From Casuarina equisetifolia (taxonomy: Eukaryota > Streptophyta > Magnoliopsida > Fagales > Casuarinaceae), in the NCBI GenBank assembly GCA_028551475.1, contig CM052361.1:15751274-15815273 (forward strand): a DNA stretch of 64,000 nt. Reading direction: 5' to 3'. Numbering within the stretch: the first letter of the stretch is position 1; every line of letters begins with the position of its first letter. Under the pieces are notes generated by a model, which saw nothing but the letters and a program-made list of their open reading frames with translations, did not search any database and was not told the DNA's origin. Shown here in pieces: positions 47,301 to 60,500 of the stretch. The translations under genes and the position numbers were made by a program.

Positions 47301-49187
47301 CAATTTTCTCGATCATGACCATTTTTGTCAATGAACTTTGATATATTTGGCATCTGGTTATGTTTTTAATTTAGTTAGGTTGGTAATTATTTTATCTGAC
47401 AAGAAGTTGCAATAACCAAGCCCCTAGGTAGTGTTTTTGGACCTAGCTTAGACTTTTGAATGAACGTCACTTATATAAAATGATTTTCCTTCTAGGTGGC
47501 AGTATGTTTACTTGAAAAAGGGCTCCTACTGGTTTATTTCTGCTTGCACTGTTAGAATTTGTTTAGGCATGAGGGCCCTCTTCCGATAGAATAAGGTGAA
47601 AACTACAAATGTGAATCATTGCTACCTAAGAGTTGAAGATTTATGCTTTCTACTATAGTTAATCCCATTCAAAAAGAAAGAAATTCTAGACCTTTAGCAA
47701 AAAAAATTATCATCTTGGGCAAAGTGCATAGGACTATTATTATGAAGGTCATTGTGACACGATTAAAATAACAATCAAGTGTTAAAAGGCGTATTTGATT
47801 GTTGTAATGGTGATCACAGCGGAGTGGTAATTCTTGTAGGTATAAGGCTAACGATGACTGATGCAATAACTATGACGATAATGCCAACTAAAATTGATAT
47901 GGGCGATGGTATAAAATTGACTTAATTAAATCAAGACCAAACACTATATTGGTGTCAATCACTTGTTAGCTTAGTAGTAGCTAAGAGGACCTGGGATTTC
48001 TTGGTTTTAAGTTTGCCACTTGAGTGAATAAGTTGGATGTATGTGTATTGAAAAAAAAAAAACATTACATTGGTATCTTACTTATGAGATAAACGATTTT
48101 ACAATATTTCAATAGCTTTATTAACTAATCGTTTTTGGGTACAAGACTAGACTTGGATTACACTTCATTAGGTTAATAATGAATATTATTAAAGTAACTC
48201 ACTAACACCGAACTAGATTAGATCATCAAAGCCTAGACAATAATGTTATGGATTTGAATAGGAAACATTGTGATACCATGGAATGTTAAGATTTATATTT
48301 AAATGTTATGCATTGTAAAAATGTTATATGGATAGTAAGTTCTTATCTTGTGAAATTAGACTTTGTAAGGTTCTCTTAAACACTGTAATTACAATATTCA
48401 TTAATTTTTGCAGGACAATAGAATAGATGTGTTAAGCATTTTACCAAGTTATGTAACGAATGCTATCAATATAACTAATAGTACTACGAAAATAACATTA
48501 GGACATTACAATATAAAGTTAGCCTGATACTGTATTAGCTTAGTATGTTGTGCTCCATGTTGAGTCTAAAAGTATTATATATGAAGTTCTAAATTTATTC
48601 TTAGCTATGTGAAATTGAACTGTATAAATAATTTTTTGACACTATATGTTTAATATTGTCAATTCTCTTAGAATAAAAATGTAAGTATGGTTATATATTT
48701 CTTGGGTTCTAATGTTAGATGGTAGTTTAGTGTCAATAGTTATACTAATAGTAATGGTGTCGTGCAGTTGTATTGCCATTCAATTTCTAACATTTAAGAT
48801 TCATGTCTTCTTCTTTTTTTTTTTTTTTTCTAGATTTACATTGGAAGGGAGAGGTAAGAAGTAGATGCAATTTCCTTTCTTTTGTACTCTATCTCTAAGA
48901 ACATGTGTTTATCATGTAATTTTCTCCATTATGTTGTTTTTCCCACGAAATAAACATTAGAAAGAGGAAACCAGCACTGTGCAATGAGAGAGAAGTCTCA
49001 GTTTACGAGAAAGCAATGTTCAATACAGAAACAAATGATATAATAAGCCGTGCAATGGAAAATGAGATGCTCGCTTTTCACATCAAAGTTGGAGTGCTGT
49101 GTTTTGTCTATAGTAAAATAAGATTTATACGTTGTTTAGTGTAGAAATCCGTTAGAATAGTCGTAAAAGAAAAGTATTCGTCTTTGG
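41301..49187. other. Long AT-rich stretch without a recognisable gene
   Basis: No domain, retroelement core, tRNA or rRNA is seen in nearly 8 kb upstream of the WOX gene. It has many homopolymer runs (about 41540-41600, 43276-43290, 44117-44133, 45570-45588 and 48810-48830), a (TGTCAC)-like run near 41640-41670 and a 47-bp tandem duplication at 43331. It probably contains decayed transposons and distal regulatory DNA. Confidence 0.6.
43331..43424. repeat. Tandem duplication, unit 47 bp
   Basis: Two adjacent copies both start TTTACATTTAGAACATTATT and continue TTAAATGGACAACTAA; the last ten bases of the units differ. Confidence 0.9.
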
Positions 49188-49227
49188 AAAATTGACTCCC
49201 CTTTTTTTAATTCCATGAGTCAATTTT
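49188..49227. repeat. 11-bp perfect hairpin upstream of WOX
   Basis: AAAATTGACTC (49188-49198) and GAGTCAATTTT (49217-49227) pair perfectly around an 18-base loop. Weaker complementarity continues outward to about 49130 and 49262, suggesting a small fold-back element. It ends about 285 bases before the WOX TATA box. Confidence 0.7.
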
Positions 49228-49511
49228 TACGACGGTCATACACAACATCTAAACTACGACATTGGGTCCTATGCTCCTAACAAAGGTACCATAAAGTATT
49301 GGACCTGTTCAAATTACAAAGGGTTGATAAGTTATTCAAATTCAGATGGCTTTGCATTGAAACCCTCCTCGACAGATCAAGATTTGTCCTAAAACATAAA
49401 AAGTGTCTTGGTTGTTCAGATGTACATTCTCTGAGCAGGTGGGGAAGAAAATCCGAGAGGGGTAATATTGTCATTTAGATCGCATCTATTATGCATTCTC
49501 TCCAACCCTCT

Positions 49512-49519
49512 CTATATAG
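49512..49519 (+). promoter_or_regulatory. TATA box of the WOX11/12-like gene
   Basis: CTATATAG in a pyrimidine-rich context, about 123 bases before the start codon at 49642. It implies a leader of roughly 100 bases. Confidence 0.6.
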
Positions 49520-49641
49520 CTTCACCCCTTGAAAGCGGTTCACCGTGCGTTCATGTTGCTTCATTGTTATCCTGTATATGTATTTTGCTTTTCACTTGGG
49601 GCTTTACTTCAAGAGCCATTTCTTTTTTGTTCCTTGAAGTC

Positions 49642-51637
49642 ATGGAAGATCAAGGTCAAGACCCTAATAGTTCGAGCCAAGGCTCGGAGAGAAACGAGCC
49701 AGTCAGGTCGAGGTGGACTCCCAAGCCAGAGCAAATCCTAATACTGGAGTCCATCTTCAACAGTGGAATGGTCAATCCTCCCAAAGACGAAACCGTAAGA
49801 ATAAGAAAGCTGCTAGAGAAATTCGGTTCTGTTGGCGACGCAAACGTTTTCTACTGGTTCCAGAACCGACGGTCAAGATCTCGCCGCCGACAACGCCAGA
49901 TGCAGGCCAGCCTTGAACAAAGAAATCAGGCACAAGCAGTCAGTGGTGCAACCCAGTTCGAGGGGAGCTCCGGTTTGGTTCTCGGGCCTCTATCACCTTC
50001 CTTTGTTTCCTCTTCATCTTCTTATCATCTTGGTTCCTCGTCTTCGATTGGAGTGATGGGCAACGACGGTGTTGATAACTGTCTATTTTCTGTCCCTGGT
50101 CAAATTGGTTTCCCGGAAATCGAGCACAGCTCCCCCGTGACGCCCGGTTTAGACCCTTCAGATACTTTAAATTTCCAGTACCAATCTGGTAAATGCATGG
50201 CTGATTTAGTGCCTCAGATACTGAACGTCTTATTTTCAAAAAATAACTATATTTTCATTCTATTCAATTTTAAGTAATTCTTGTGAGCTGGTTTGGAACG
50301 CTCTTTTTCTTTCTGTCCATCTTCTACCCACTTTTCTATTTTAGTTATACTCAAGAAAGTGCTGATACCGGGTTTCGAAAAATAAATATCCAGATATAGT
50401 AGCTTTTATTTATAAAAATTCAGAAAGCTTAAAACACTCTGTCCTTTGTCATGTTTAATTAGGATAAGATCGTAGGATGATGAATTATCAACCTTTCTTC
50501 AAACATCAAACTGTTTGATGTGACAGTTCTTATGTTCTGGGCGGTGGCGTGAAGTTGAACTTTCCCATCAGGGCATGAGGCTCCCCTTCTACTTCTGTTT
50601 ACACACTAAAAAGTCAAAAAAGCCTAAACAAACACTGTGGTCTACCTGCCTCTTTTTTTTTTTTTTTTTTGTTTCTTTGTTTTCCCTCAATCTCTGTTCT
50701 TTTCTTACAACTCTCTGATCACTTTCCATAGGAGTCTTGATTTATTCATTTCTGTGACTGGTTTTGATTGATTTAAAGAATAAAATCCGATTCCAAAACC
50801 TCCCCACTGCACCTGAGATCTCAATGTTCTTTTTTAAGTAGGATTTGTTGGACATACTCGCTGACTTGCTGCTCTTTACGCTTTTCCAGGATTCTCTACA
50901 GTGTTTATTAATGGGGTTCCGACAGAAGTTCCTAGGGGGCCACTTGACACGAAAGCAATGTTTAGTCAAGATGTAATGTTGGTCCATTCCTCTGGAATGC
51001 CAGTATCTATCAATGAATTTGGCTTCGTAATGCAGGGGTTGCAGCATGGTGAAAGCTATTTCCTGGTAAGTATATCATTGAAGGAGTTTATTTATGAAAA
51101 ATTTATGCACAAATAATACTCCCACCCGAATTCTTCCGCTATTTTGCTCAATTGTGAATACTTTTTCATGCCTAGGGTATCTTTCTTCTTTTTCTTCCTC
51201 TTCCTTCTCCCCCACTCCCCCTCGTTTTCTTTTTCTAACGCATGCTGAAAGTTAGTACCGTGCTAATGACCTTCATCACTTAAATTTTTTAGATCAGGGT
51301 AGTGGGGATCTGTAGGATTCAGTGATCTCTCTCTCTCTCTCTCTCTCTCCCCTGGTTAGACTGCAAATTTTGCGATTTGAATGTATTGCAACATGAGTTC
51401 CTCATGGTTGAACCTGTTCAAGATTCCTAAATATAAATTGTTACATTTCAACTTAAACTCTTCTTAGGGGCATATTTAGACTATTATAAGGAATCAATTA
51501 CGCATTCTAACTCATCTTTCTCTCTTAACTCCTTTACTTTTTTATTGAATTTGCGGTGATGCCTTGGAAAAATTCATTTAATTTTGGAAAGCAGTTGATG
51601 AGATAAATTTTCGAAACAGGTTTCAAGACCAGCGTAA
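49642..51637 (+). CDS. WOX11/12-like: WOX11/WOX12-type homeobox transcription factor, three exons
   Basis: Exons 49642-50188, 50890-51065 and 51620-51637 give about 246 residues (Arabidopsis WOX11 and WOX12 are about 268). Residues 1-22 are a short acidic/serine leader. The homeodomain, about residues 23-86, contains [19 protein letters not shown], the intermediate-clade [20 protein letters not shown] and recognition helix [20 protein letters not shown] serine-rich middle follows. Exon 2 encodes the conserved C-terminal block [26 protein letters not shown] and LQHGESYFL. Donors are CTG|GTAAAT-type (50188) and CTG|GTAAGT (51065); acceptors are TTTCCAG (50889) and GAAACAG (51619). The last exon adds only VSRPA and a stop, matching the short family ending. 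Family role: auxin-responsive root founder-cell identity and adventitious rooting, in the nucleus. The ATG chosen is the first in frame after the TATA box that gives the family N-terminus. Confidence 0.94.
51326..51349. repeat. (CT)n microsatellite in WOX intron 2
   Basis: About twelve CT units lie inside the second intron of the WOX gene. Confidence 0.95.
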
Positions 51638-54039
51638 GAAATAAAGCTGCGCCTGCCAGTGGGAGCTTCCAACTTCTTTCCTTTCTTATTCTCTCTTTCT
51701 TATTTCCTTATATTTTCTCGGCTTGTTTTTTCTGTTCCTTGCTCTATGTTTGTGGCTAGATTTTATCCTTCTGTTCCGGGTTACTTATAAATAAAATGTT
51801 ACATATGATTATTAGGGCCTAATTTCTATCGACTCCTATATTTTGTTTGTTAGTTGTTACTCAGTCGTGCACTCTTTTTTCTATCTCTTTCTTATATGTA
51901 TTTTTCTTTATATTAAGATACCTGTCCATGAAACTTTTATTCTGAAGTATAAGACGTAACTTATATGCTTCCTCCTAAGCAAATGCGATATAGTCAGCGT
52001 TTATGCTGCCTCTTATGTACTTAGTGTTCGTAGTTCTTTTCATGCTTGTTTCTTCGTTTGCGCCATTCATTTGATCGTTTGCGCTTTCCCTTGGAGAATT
52101 GACGCTTTTCCTTTCCCTATTACTTGAAAGCAGTAAAGATTAAAATGGAACTGTTGGTGTGTTCAAGTTGGGTAAAAAAGGGTTACTTGAGCACTCTGAC
52201 TTGCAAATATAATACAAGTGCACTTTTCATGAAGTTCAGCAAACATGCAGAACCTTTTAGTTGAATCAATGATGTTTGGTCCCCTAAAATGAAAATGAAT
52301 CAATTACAAACCAACATTTTATATTCTATACGCGTCGGAGAAGATGGAAGTTTGTAACTTTACCGTCTGACCAGCCACCCTAGAGTGAGATTATACTATT
52401 CTCTTCAGCTTTCGGCATCAACAGTGGTATTAGGAATGATACATTGAGCATCTATGAATTGTTCTTGAGTTGTCCCGTCCTCGGAGCCGAAACCATTTGT
52501 CTCCGACCTAATGAGTCAAATATATGGGATTAAAAAGAAGCTACCATTTCACTAACGTAGGTTCTGCAGGTTAGGGTAAATGATGGCGTTATTTGAGATT
52601 GACACACAGTATTAGCATTTTTACCAAGTTGTGCTCATATAACCCTAGTTGTGCGAGATTACTAGTGTAATCATTAGCCACTGTAATTTTTTTCCTCTCC
52701 CTAGTTTTTGCGTTAGTGGAGTTAGATATGACATCTTACGTAATTCCTGCCTGTGATTAATTGTATTCGTACTCTTAATTGTGATTCATTTCATGAGTAT
52801 AGTGGACAAAAGCTAATAAATAACTCCGACATATAATAGGGTAAATTTTACTTGCTCTTGGAAATCGTGTTAAGAGTTATCCGTTGAACTCATTGCGATT
52901 AATTGTGTTTGCTATGATTGCGACACATTGCATTGTAACCTTGGTAATAATGACTGATAAACTACTGGATAGTATGATACAAAATAAATACTACTTGCTT
53001 TTGAAAAGTGTGTCAAGAGTTATACGTTATGCAATTAGATCTCAAAAGAAGAATGTTATCGATGAAAACGACATGTTTGATTAACGCTAACTATGTCGAG
53101 AAAAACGAAAATGAAAGTGAAGCATCGAATGATAACCTTAAAGAGACACACATCATAGGGTTAGAGTCGATTATTAGAATTACGTGAGTTATGATCATTA
53201 ATATTTCCTGAGTCACATGACTCATTGATATTTCCTGAGTCACACCATCAAGAAAATCCTCATGTTCTCACTTAGTGTAAGAAGAAACAAGTTTAAATGG
53301 CACCACAAAAAAATTGATCAGGTTGTTGGTTTCTTTTTCTAAATGAGATATAGTTGAAGTCTCTTTAATCCTTTTTAACAGCAATATTCCATGTTATTAT
53401 CCTTACGGTGCTAGTTTGTTGGATTCTTTTCAGTAGCGCAATAGATAACTGCCTGGTCTTAGTCTTGGGTTCCATATTCCATATCTTTAAACCTCTTTTA
53501 TCAAAAAGAAGAAAAAAATAAAAAATAAAAAAGGAAAGAGAAAAAGACATATGGTTGAAATCCATCATCTTTTCAAATTACATTGATAAGAAAAACAATG
53601 TGGGATGAATGAGTACCACCTTAAAAATATGTCATAGAAATCCCATATTAGAAGATTATGTGTCTCGTATTGATCAAGTGAAGTCAAATAGCCTTATTGA
53701 CTAAATCACTCATAATATTTTTTACTAGACCTCAAAATTAGTTCAAAAGTATATTTATGGGAGTTACACAGGTTGCTTCATTTCATATTAGTCAAAAATC
53801 AATTAATTTTTATACTGATGCGGCTAGGGTTGCAAAAGGAAAGAAGAATGTGTCTTGTAAGTACCTAAAGAGGAGACTTAAATATGAAGCTCTAGTGGCA
53901 TACTTCCATTTATGTGATCCTAGCTCTTGTGAGAATTTCTGATGCAGGGTTATTAGAAACTAACAGAGGGCCAAAAAACCAACTGACATGAAATAACTTG
54001 GAATGTTTCGAAGAACTTGACTAGGAAAACAATGTGTAG
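51638..54039. other. Downstream flank of WOX; no gene seen
   Basis: It contains the WOX 3' UTR and AT-rich intergenic DNA. A direct repeat of ATATTTCCTGAGTCACA occurs at about 53197-53213 and 53229-53245. A 61-codon open frame at 53757-53942 has no recognisable motif. Confidence 0.5.
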
Positions 54040-55000
54040 GCTAAAATGTTAATCTATAACCTAAAACAGCCTGCTCAAGAGTTGTATAGGTGGCTTATCC
54101 ATTTAAAATATGACGACGGTACACGCGATGTGTATATTCTTTCTGTGTCCATTCCAATGTACTTCAAAAGTAGTCCTTGCGTTTTGTTGAATTCGTAAAT
54201 GAATATGAACTGTTGTAAGGAATAAATCTGATATGAGGTCCGGAAAACTTTCCCTTGCAAGGCGTTGCCATGAAGTTTTGCTTGCTGGAGATGCATAGAT
54301 ACTGAAAAATCCCCTTGAGCGCCAAAAGGAAAATGTTCAAGAAGTGTTATGGAGAGTTTCAACAGGCTTAAAGTGACCAGGTTTGTGCACATCGCAAGTA
54401 GTTTACTTTCGTCATGATAACAATCGTGGCCAAAATCAGATGATAAGCTAGAGTATTTGTCTTTCATGCCATATGTGAAGATGATAGGATATCTTATATG
54501 CACTATCTGTGTAGGAGCAGATGTATCCTGTGCGTTTAGTAAGGTCAGTGGGTCATACGAAATCGTAGGACACAGCACCAGGGGAGGTCAAATGAAGCTT
54601 GGCAGTATCTTGGAGGCATTGTTCTATTCAACATTATGTTAGGCAAGAATTGAGCCTAAATTTTGTTGGTTGTCTTTATTCATAAAACTTTCAAGACCTT
54701 GATTCTGGAAGGTCTGTGTGCACAACTTTTGGAGGAACGAATTGTTGCAAAAATGGGTCTCATTTTAGTATTATAGCACAGGTGAATAAAGAAGTCTAGT
54801 GGTTGAAGGAGTTGGTAAAAAGCGCGGTGATACTTCATTGGTTCACTGGTTGGAGAGAAGGCATATCGAGGCAGGTACTTCATTTAAAGATTCATACCAC
54901 AGAGAATACAGTTAGTAGGTTGTCCAGCCAATGAGACAATGTTAATGTTCATGTATCCTTCTATTAATCCATCTCAGGCTCATAATGCTATGACAAACCC
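54040..55000 (+). pseudogene. Very decayed copia RT/RNase H fragment
   Basis: Plus-strand translation gives, in order, LKQPAQELYRWLI near 54070 (compare LKQ-PR-WY in copia RT), PYVKMIGYLICTICVGADVS near 54470 (compare the GSLMYA-CTRPDVA motif) and QDLDSGRSVCTTFGGT-like then WLKELV near 54700-54815 (compare the DLD-RRS-TGY...WLK-LV of RNase H). Each match is weak, but the order and spacing are those of copia pol. Stops and shifts are frequent. Confidence 0.5.
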
Positions 55001-57158
55001 TTCAACCAAAAAGTTGGTGCAAGAGAGTTACCTCGGGGCTAATACAAGTTATAGATGTCTACAACCTTCTTGAGGATGCAAATGGAAAATACGCTAAGCT
55101 TGAAACTGGTAATGTCATATGTTCAGTACGTTGTCATGTTATTCGTCAGCGGGCTCGAGGAAAGGAGGGCTTAGAAAAGGACTAGCGCCTGCAAAAGGAG
55201 ATATATTCGGTATTTTATTATGCTTATGTCAACTTCGTGAGGTGGGATAGCTCTACTGCCTGGCTATTAGAGACAAAAATCTACTTACATTCGCTTTTCC
55301 TGCCTCGCTGTGGAATTTCACTATGACCCGTGGAATTTGCATGAGGAAATCATACGAAACATTTGTGTTCTCTTTTCAATTGATTTGCATCTATTTACTA
55401 AGATCATAGCTAAGCTCTTTCTCTTCTTTAGGCTTGTTCTTTCTTTACATTAGAAGAACTGACCTTCCAATGTCTTGATTCTCTATCCCTAAACACGTGC
55501 CTCCCAACTTTTTCATTTAGAGCTTAATTTTCTTCTCTTTCTGCGCTTTGATTCTCATTTAGTATTCGCCCTTAAGAAAATTAGTAGAATCCATCATATG
55601 TTCACTGCAAACGGTAAACATGAAGGAGCTGTATATCAAGCATTTACTTGTTTTTGTCAATCTCGGTCAGCAATTGAACACTGGTTAGGCATAATAGGGC
55701 CTATAAAACCGGAAATATGTTAGCCAATTTCCAATTTGGTGCTTTCCTACACGCATTGATTTGATTTTCCCCATATTTAGTGAGCCTTTATGGTTTCAGG
55801 ATGGCCTACTGGATCGATATTGTTGTCATCCTCATGAGGTAACGCTGCCAATGAAAATGGCTACTAATGTCATTCTTATTGGAGCCATCCTTTATAAAAC
55901 CTGTCCCAGACCTGTAGCTACCCAAAGGATGCGTTTGCACAAAACTATACGTGGATAGAATCTTTCGTTTTAACTACAAAATAATAATTTTTTTTCCATA
56001 TCCTGTAGCTAATTGTAATAAATGGCGAGCTAGAATACTTATGGGGTAATGTCCAGGAAAGAACCATGGGCCAGTTGTTTCCTGAGTCCAATTTTTTGAG
56101 TATTCCTATATATAATTTGTTTTATAATTATGGAAGTTGATGAAACTGCATGGCCAGTACGTGGATTCCTCCTTGAATGGAAACCCCACAATCCAATGAA
56201 AGTATCGGCAACTTGGCTTCCACACCGACCATTATAACCAATCCAAAGCAGACGGATGTTTGTTAGATCTTTCTTTATTTTATCTAACGACATTGGCGCA
56301 TGCTTATCGAGAAATTCCATGTGAATGCAAATTTACAATTTTTATTGGTTAGCAAGTGCATAAAAAAACAAATTTCTAGGTTAGATTCTGTAGTTCTGGA
56401 TGCCACTGCGTTGGCTCGGAAAAAGCTCAGTCAGCCTGTTGGAGAATTCAAGGTGGTGAATTTTTAATCATGCCCATGATTTGAAGGTTTGAGAAGCGTT
56501 TATATTTCTAACATATTAAGGAGGGTGTGTCTAGATAGATGTGAAGATTACGGGGGTTCTACTAGCATTAATATTTTATTGGCGTGTAAGCTGTCAGCCA
56601 AAACAGTAGTACAATATGTATACGTTACTATTTTCTTAATGGATATTGCTTTCGTCCTTGGCTCCAAGGCCATGTTAGTCAGTTTATTCTGTCGTTTCTT
56701 CCAGGAAAAATGTTCTTTACGAAAACACTTCAAACAGTTCCAGTGACTTCAAGTACTGTCGGTCATTTTCAAAGGTAGTTTTGGAGTTAATCTTTTGAAT
56801 TGGATTGTTTGTCACAAAGAAACAAAAAGAGCTGGCGCGAAATCATCTTACAAAGTCTTACGCTGAAAATGAAAAGGACAAAACAATGGAGGCCTTAACA
56901 GTGTGACGGTTGAGGTAAAAGTAACTCAAAATGGTGGTACACCAGTACGCACCATAGTCCAATAGAAAATGAGGCTCCAACACAAGTCTTTTTTTTGGGG
57001 ATTTTATGAGAACGGTACATCATCTTTTCATCTTATTGGAGTGCTGAATGGCTAGATGAATCCCATATCAGCGCTGGTTACTAAACGTGAAATTTTTTTT
57101 TAGGTCCGTGATGTTTGAGATTCGTTGATATATATTTGGTCTGATGCTTTGTAATGTA
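55001..57158. other. No gene recognised
   Basis: Short open frames on both strands (for example 55761-55958 plus and 56039-56320 minus) carry no family signature I recognise. Base composition is less AT-rich than around 60-63 kb. Confidence 0.5.
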
Positions 57159-57528
57159 TGTTTAAAGCCTCAAAACTGGAAGAATCGTGTCACAATGTGA
57201 GGAAGAAAAGAGAATTATTGGGTTAAAAACTTGTTTTATTGATAAACAAGAAAACCCTTTTAATATAATAGGTACAAATGGAAGAAAGTGATCCCATGTC
57301 AAGAACACAAATATATAAAACCTTGCTTTCTTATATTGCAAAGGAAAGCCTATCAATGTAGAGGAGCTTCACACATCTCTATCCCACCCTTTGTTATGTG
57401 TGTAGAGAGGTTTGCAGTGAGAAAGGACTTTTTTTGGCATCTACAATGCTTTTTGTTGAGTGAGAAGAGAACGACTACTTCATGGTAGCCACATAGGACA
57501 TGGCTACAATATATCCTCAAATTTAACA
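57159..57528 (-). repeat. 3' LTR (370 bp) of the minus-strand copia element
   Basis: On the minus strand it starts TGTTAAATTTGAGGATATAT directly after the polypurine tract TTGAGGAGGGA and ends TTTAAACA; the terminal inverted repeats are TGTTTAAA/TTTAACA. A matching 5' LTR was not found. Confidence 0.75.
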
Positions 57529-60500
57529 TCCCTCCTCAACTAAGAAGACGAGTATACTGATTTGCCCTTAAGACTTTAGTCAAAATATTTACTAGCTAGT
57601 CTTTGGTTCAAACATGATTTGTCTTGATGAGATCACATTGGATTTTTTTACAAATGAAATGACAATTAACATCTATGTGTTTAGTATGTTGACACACCAT
57701 AGGATTGACAACAAGTTTTACGGTGGCCTTGTTGCCACAATACAAGCTTAAAGGGTAAAAGACCTTAATCCCTATATCTTAAAAAGACCTAGTAATCAAA
57801 TGATCTCATAAGATATGAGAGCCATGACTCAATATTTGGTTGTTGTGGAAGAAAGAGACATTACAGCTTGTTTCTTACTTTTCCATGAAGTCATTACATT
57901 ACCAAGCATAACACAGAAGCCAATAACTAATTTTCTGCCACTTTTTCACATAGCATAGTTTGAGTCACAACAAGTTCTCATCATGTAACCTTTAGAGGAA
58001 GGAATGAATAGAGCTATACCGAAACAACTCTTTAGGTATCTTACCCATCTAACAATTGCTTTCTAATGGTCTTTTTGGGTGAGTGCATGAATGGAGCCAA
58101 ATTATGCACTATGTATAAGATGTAAGGTCTTGTACCATTGAGGTAATTTAGCTTTCCTACGAACTATTGATACTTCACTAGGTTATTAAGTAGAGGGTTA
58201 TCATCTTGAGGTATTTGTGCTCCTCAATCATGTTTAAATGTGGTCAATGATAAGTTAGCATCCATAGGGTTGTTAACTAATTTGATTTCCTTAAGTCCTA
58301 TCTTGTTTATCACCTTAAGGATGTACTTTTGCTAACTCAGGTGGATGCCTTTATTATTTCTTAGGACCTCAATCTTAAGAAAAACCTTAAGATTTTCCAA
58401 GTCTTTGAAATAGAAGATAGAATGCAAATATGTCTTCAACTCTTATATGCCATCAATGTCACTACCAATGATAAGTATATCATCTACATAAATCATAAGA
58501 ATGACCATGATATTACATTTCTGCTTAACAAATAATGAGGTGTCATTTATAGAATCCTGATATCCTGTAGTAAGTAATGCCTTTATAAACTTTCATACCA
58601 TTGCCTAGCTACTTGCTTTAATCGGTATATGGACTTCTTTAACTTGTACACTTTTCCACCTTTCTCATTTGGATCTCTTAGTAGAAGCCTTATATAGACC
58701 TTCTCATTAAGATCTTCTTGTAAAATGTATTGTTGACATCCATCTTATAGATGTTCCATTAGTGTTGAGTTGCTAATGAAAGAGCATATTTGATCGTAAT
58801 ATGCTTGACAATAGGAGCAAAGATTTCATGACAATCCATGCCTTCCTTTTGGCTACTAATTTGACCTTGTATCATTCCACTAACCCCTTAGCTTTGTATT
58901 TGACTTTGTAAACTCATTTGTAACCTACAAGCTTCCTCTCCTAAGACAAGTCCATTGTCTCCTAAGCATTATTTGTCTCCAATGCCTTGATCTCTTGTTC
59001 CATGACATCTTATCACTTAAGATTGTCAACTGTCTTATGGTAATGGATTGATTTAATGTTAGTAGAAATATATGTAATGATGTGTTGACTATCAAGTAGG
59101 AGGTAATCATATGAGATATAAGTCAAAATGGGATAAATGGATGATTCACTTTCTGTAGTATTAATGGTAGTGCAAATATAGTCTTTGGACTAGAGAGGCA
59201 GTTTGGTGTGTCTAGTGGATCATCTAAAAGCTATTTGAGGTTGCAAATCTAAAAGCTTGTCTAATATGGGTATGATGTCATTGATGTCATCATCATAAAA
59301 GACATTGTGAGTTTAGTTGATAATGGTGGTAGTGTAGGATTATGGTCTAGGTCTAGTGAATTAATGGCCTGTGGTTGATGGACATTGGAATCATCAACAA
59401 TGGGTAATGATTATGAGTGGTAAAAGGTGGCTTTGAGTTATGTGATTTTGAAACCTTCGAAACATGTCTAGTTTATCTATTTGTGAGAAAGGAAAAATGT
59501 CATCATATAATCATACATCATTAATCACCAAAAAATTTATTTTTCTTAGGGTCATAAAGCCTATAACCCTTTTTACCTTAAGCATATCCCATAAAGATAC
59601 TAGGGACTGCTCGTGGAACAAACTTGTTTGTTTGCCCTACTGTAGTGGCATGACATAAACACCTAAGAACCCTGAGGTGAGAGAACCTAGGTGGTTTTTC
59701 GCATTCTACATGGTAAAATGTGACTTGTCCTTTACTTATGAGAAAGGAAAAATGTCCTCATACAATCATATGTCTTTACTCACAAAACATTTACTTTTCT
59801 TAGGGTCATAGAGCCTTTAACCTTTTTAACCTTGAACATATCCTATAAAAATACTAAGGATTACTTATGGGGCAAACTTGTTCTTTTGCCATATGATAAT
59901 GGCATGACAGAACTTAGGTGGTTTTTCAAATAATTTTTCAAAAAGTGTAATTCCATCCAAAATGAAGGATGACATTTTATTGATAAGATAGGTTGTTTTC
60001 AATATGTATTCCACCTAAAATTTATTAAGCATAGAGCTTTGGAATTTTAATACTTGCTTAATGTCTAGAATGTGTTGATGGTTTGCACTCAACTACATTA
60101 TTCTGTTATGATGTGTGTATACATGAATTCTTGTGTTTGATGCCACAAGAATAAAATAATTATTTTGTATTATGATTGAAAAAAATCAATTTTATTGTCA
60201 ATTTTGATATATTTGATCTCTATGCTAAATTAGTTTCTCACTAGCTTGAAAAGATTTTCAAATCGTAAGAAAGTCTCATTCTTAAGGTTCATTAGGAACA
60301 TCTAAGTTCCATATGAAAAGTCATCTACCATAGTGAAAAAGTAATGTGATCCATCATAATTAGGGATTCGATATGGTCCCCAAACATCAACATGAATTAG
60401 GTCAAAAATCCATTGTGTTATATCATTGTGCATGGGAGAAAGGTTATAAGTTTATTTTGCAAGTGGACAAATCATGAAAGGCCCATATTGAGTGAATTTT

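Noticed and set aside
51066..51116. Read-through end of the WOX reading frame to the stop at 51114-51116
   Set aside because: A consensus donor at 51066 and an acceptor at 51619 give the conserved WOX11/12 ending instead.
54075..54578. 167-codon minus-strand open frame
   Set aside because: No family signature; the plus strand of the same stretch has copia-like motifs in the right order, which explains it better.
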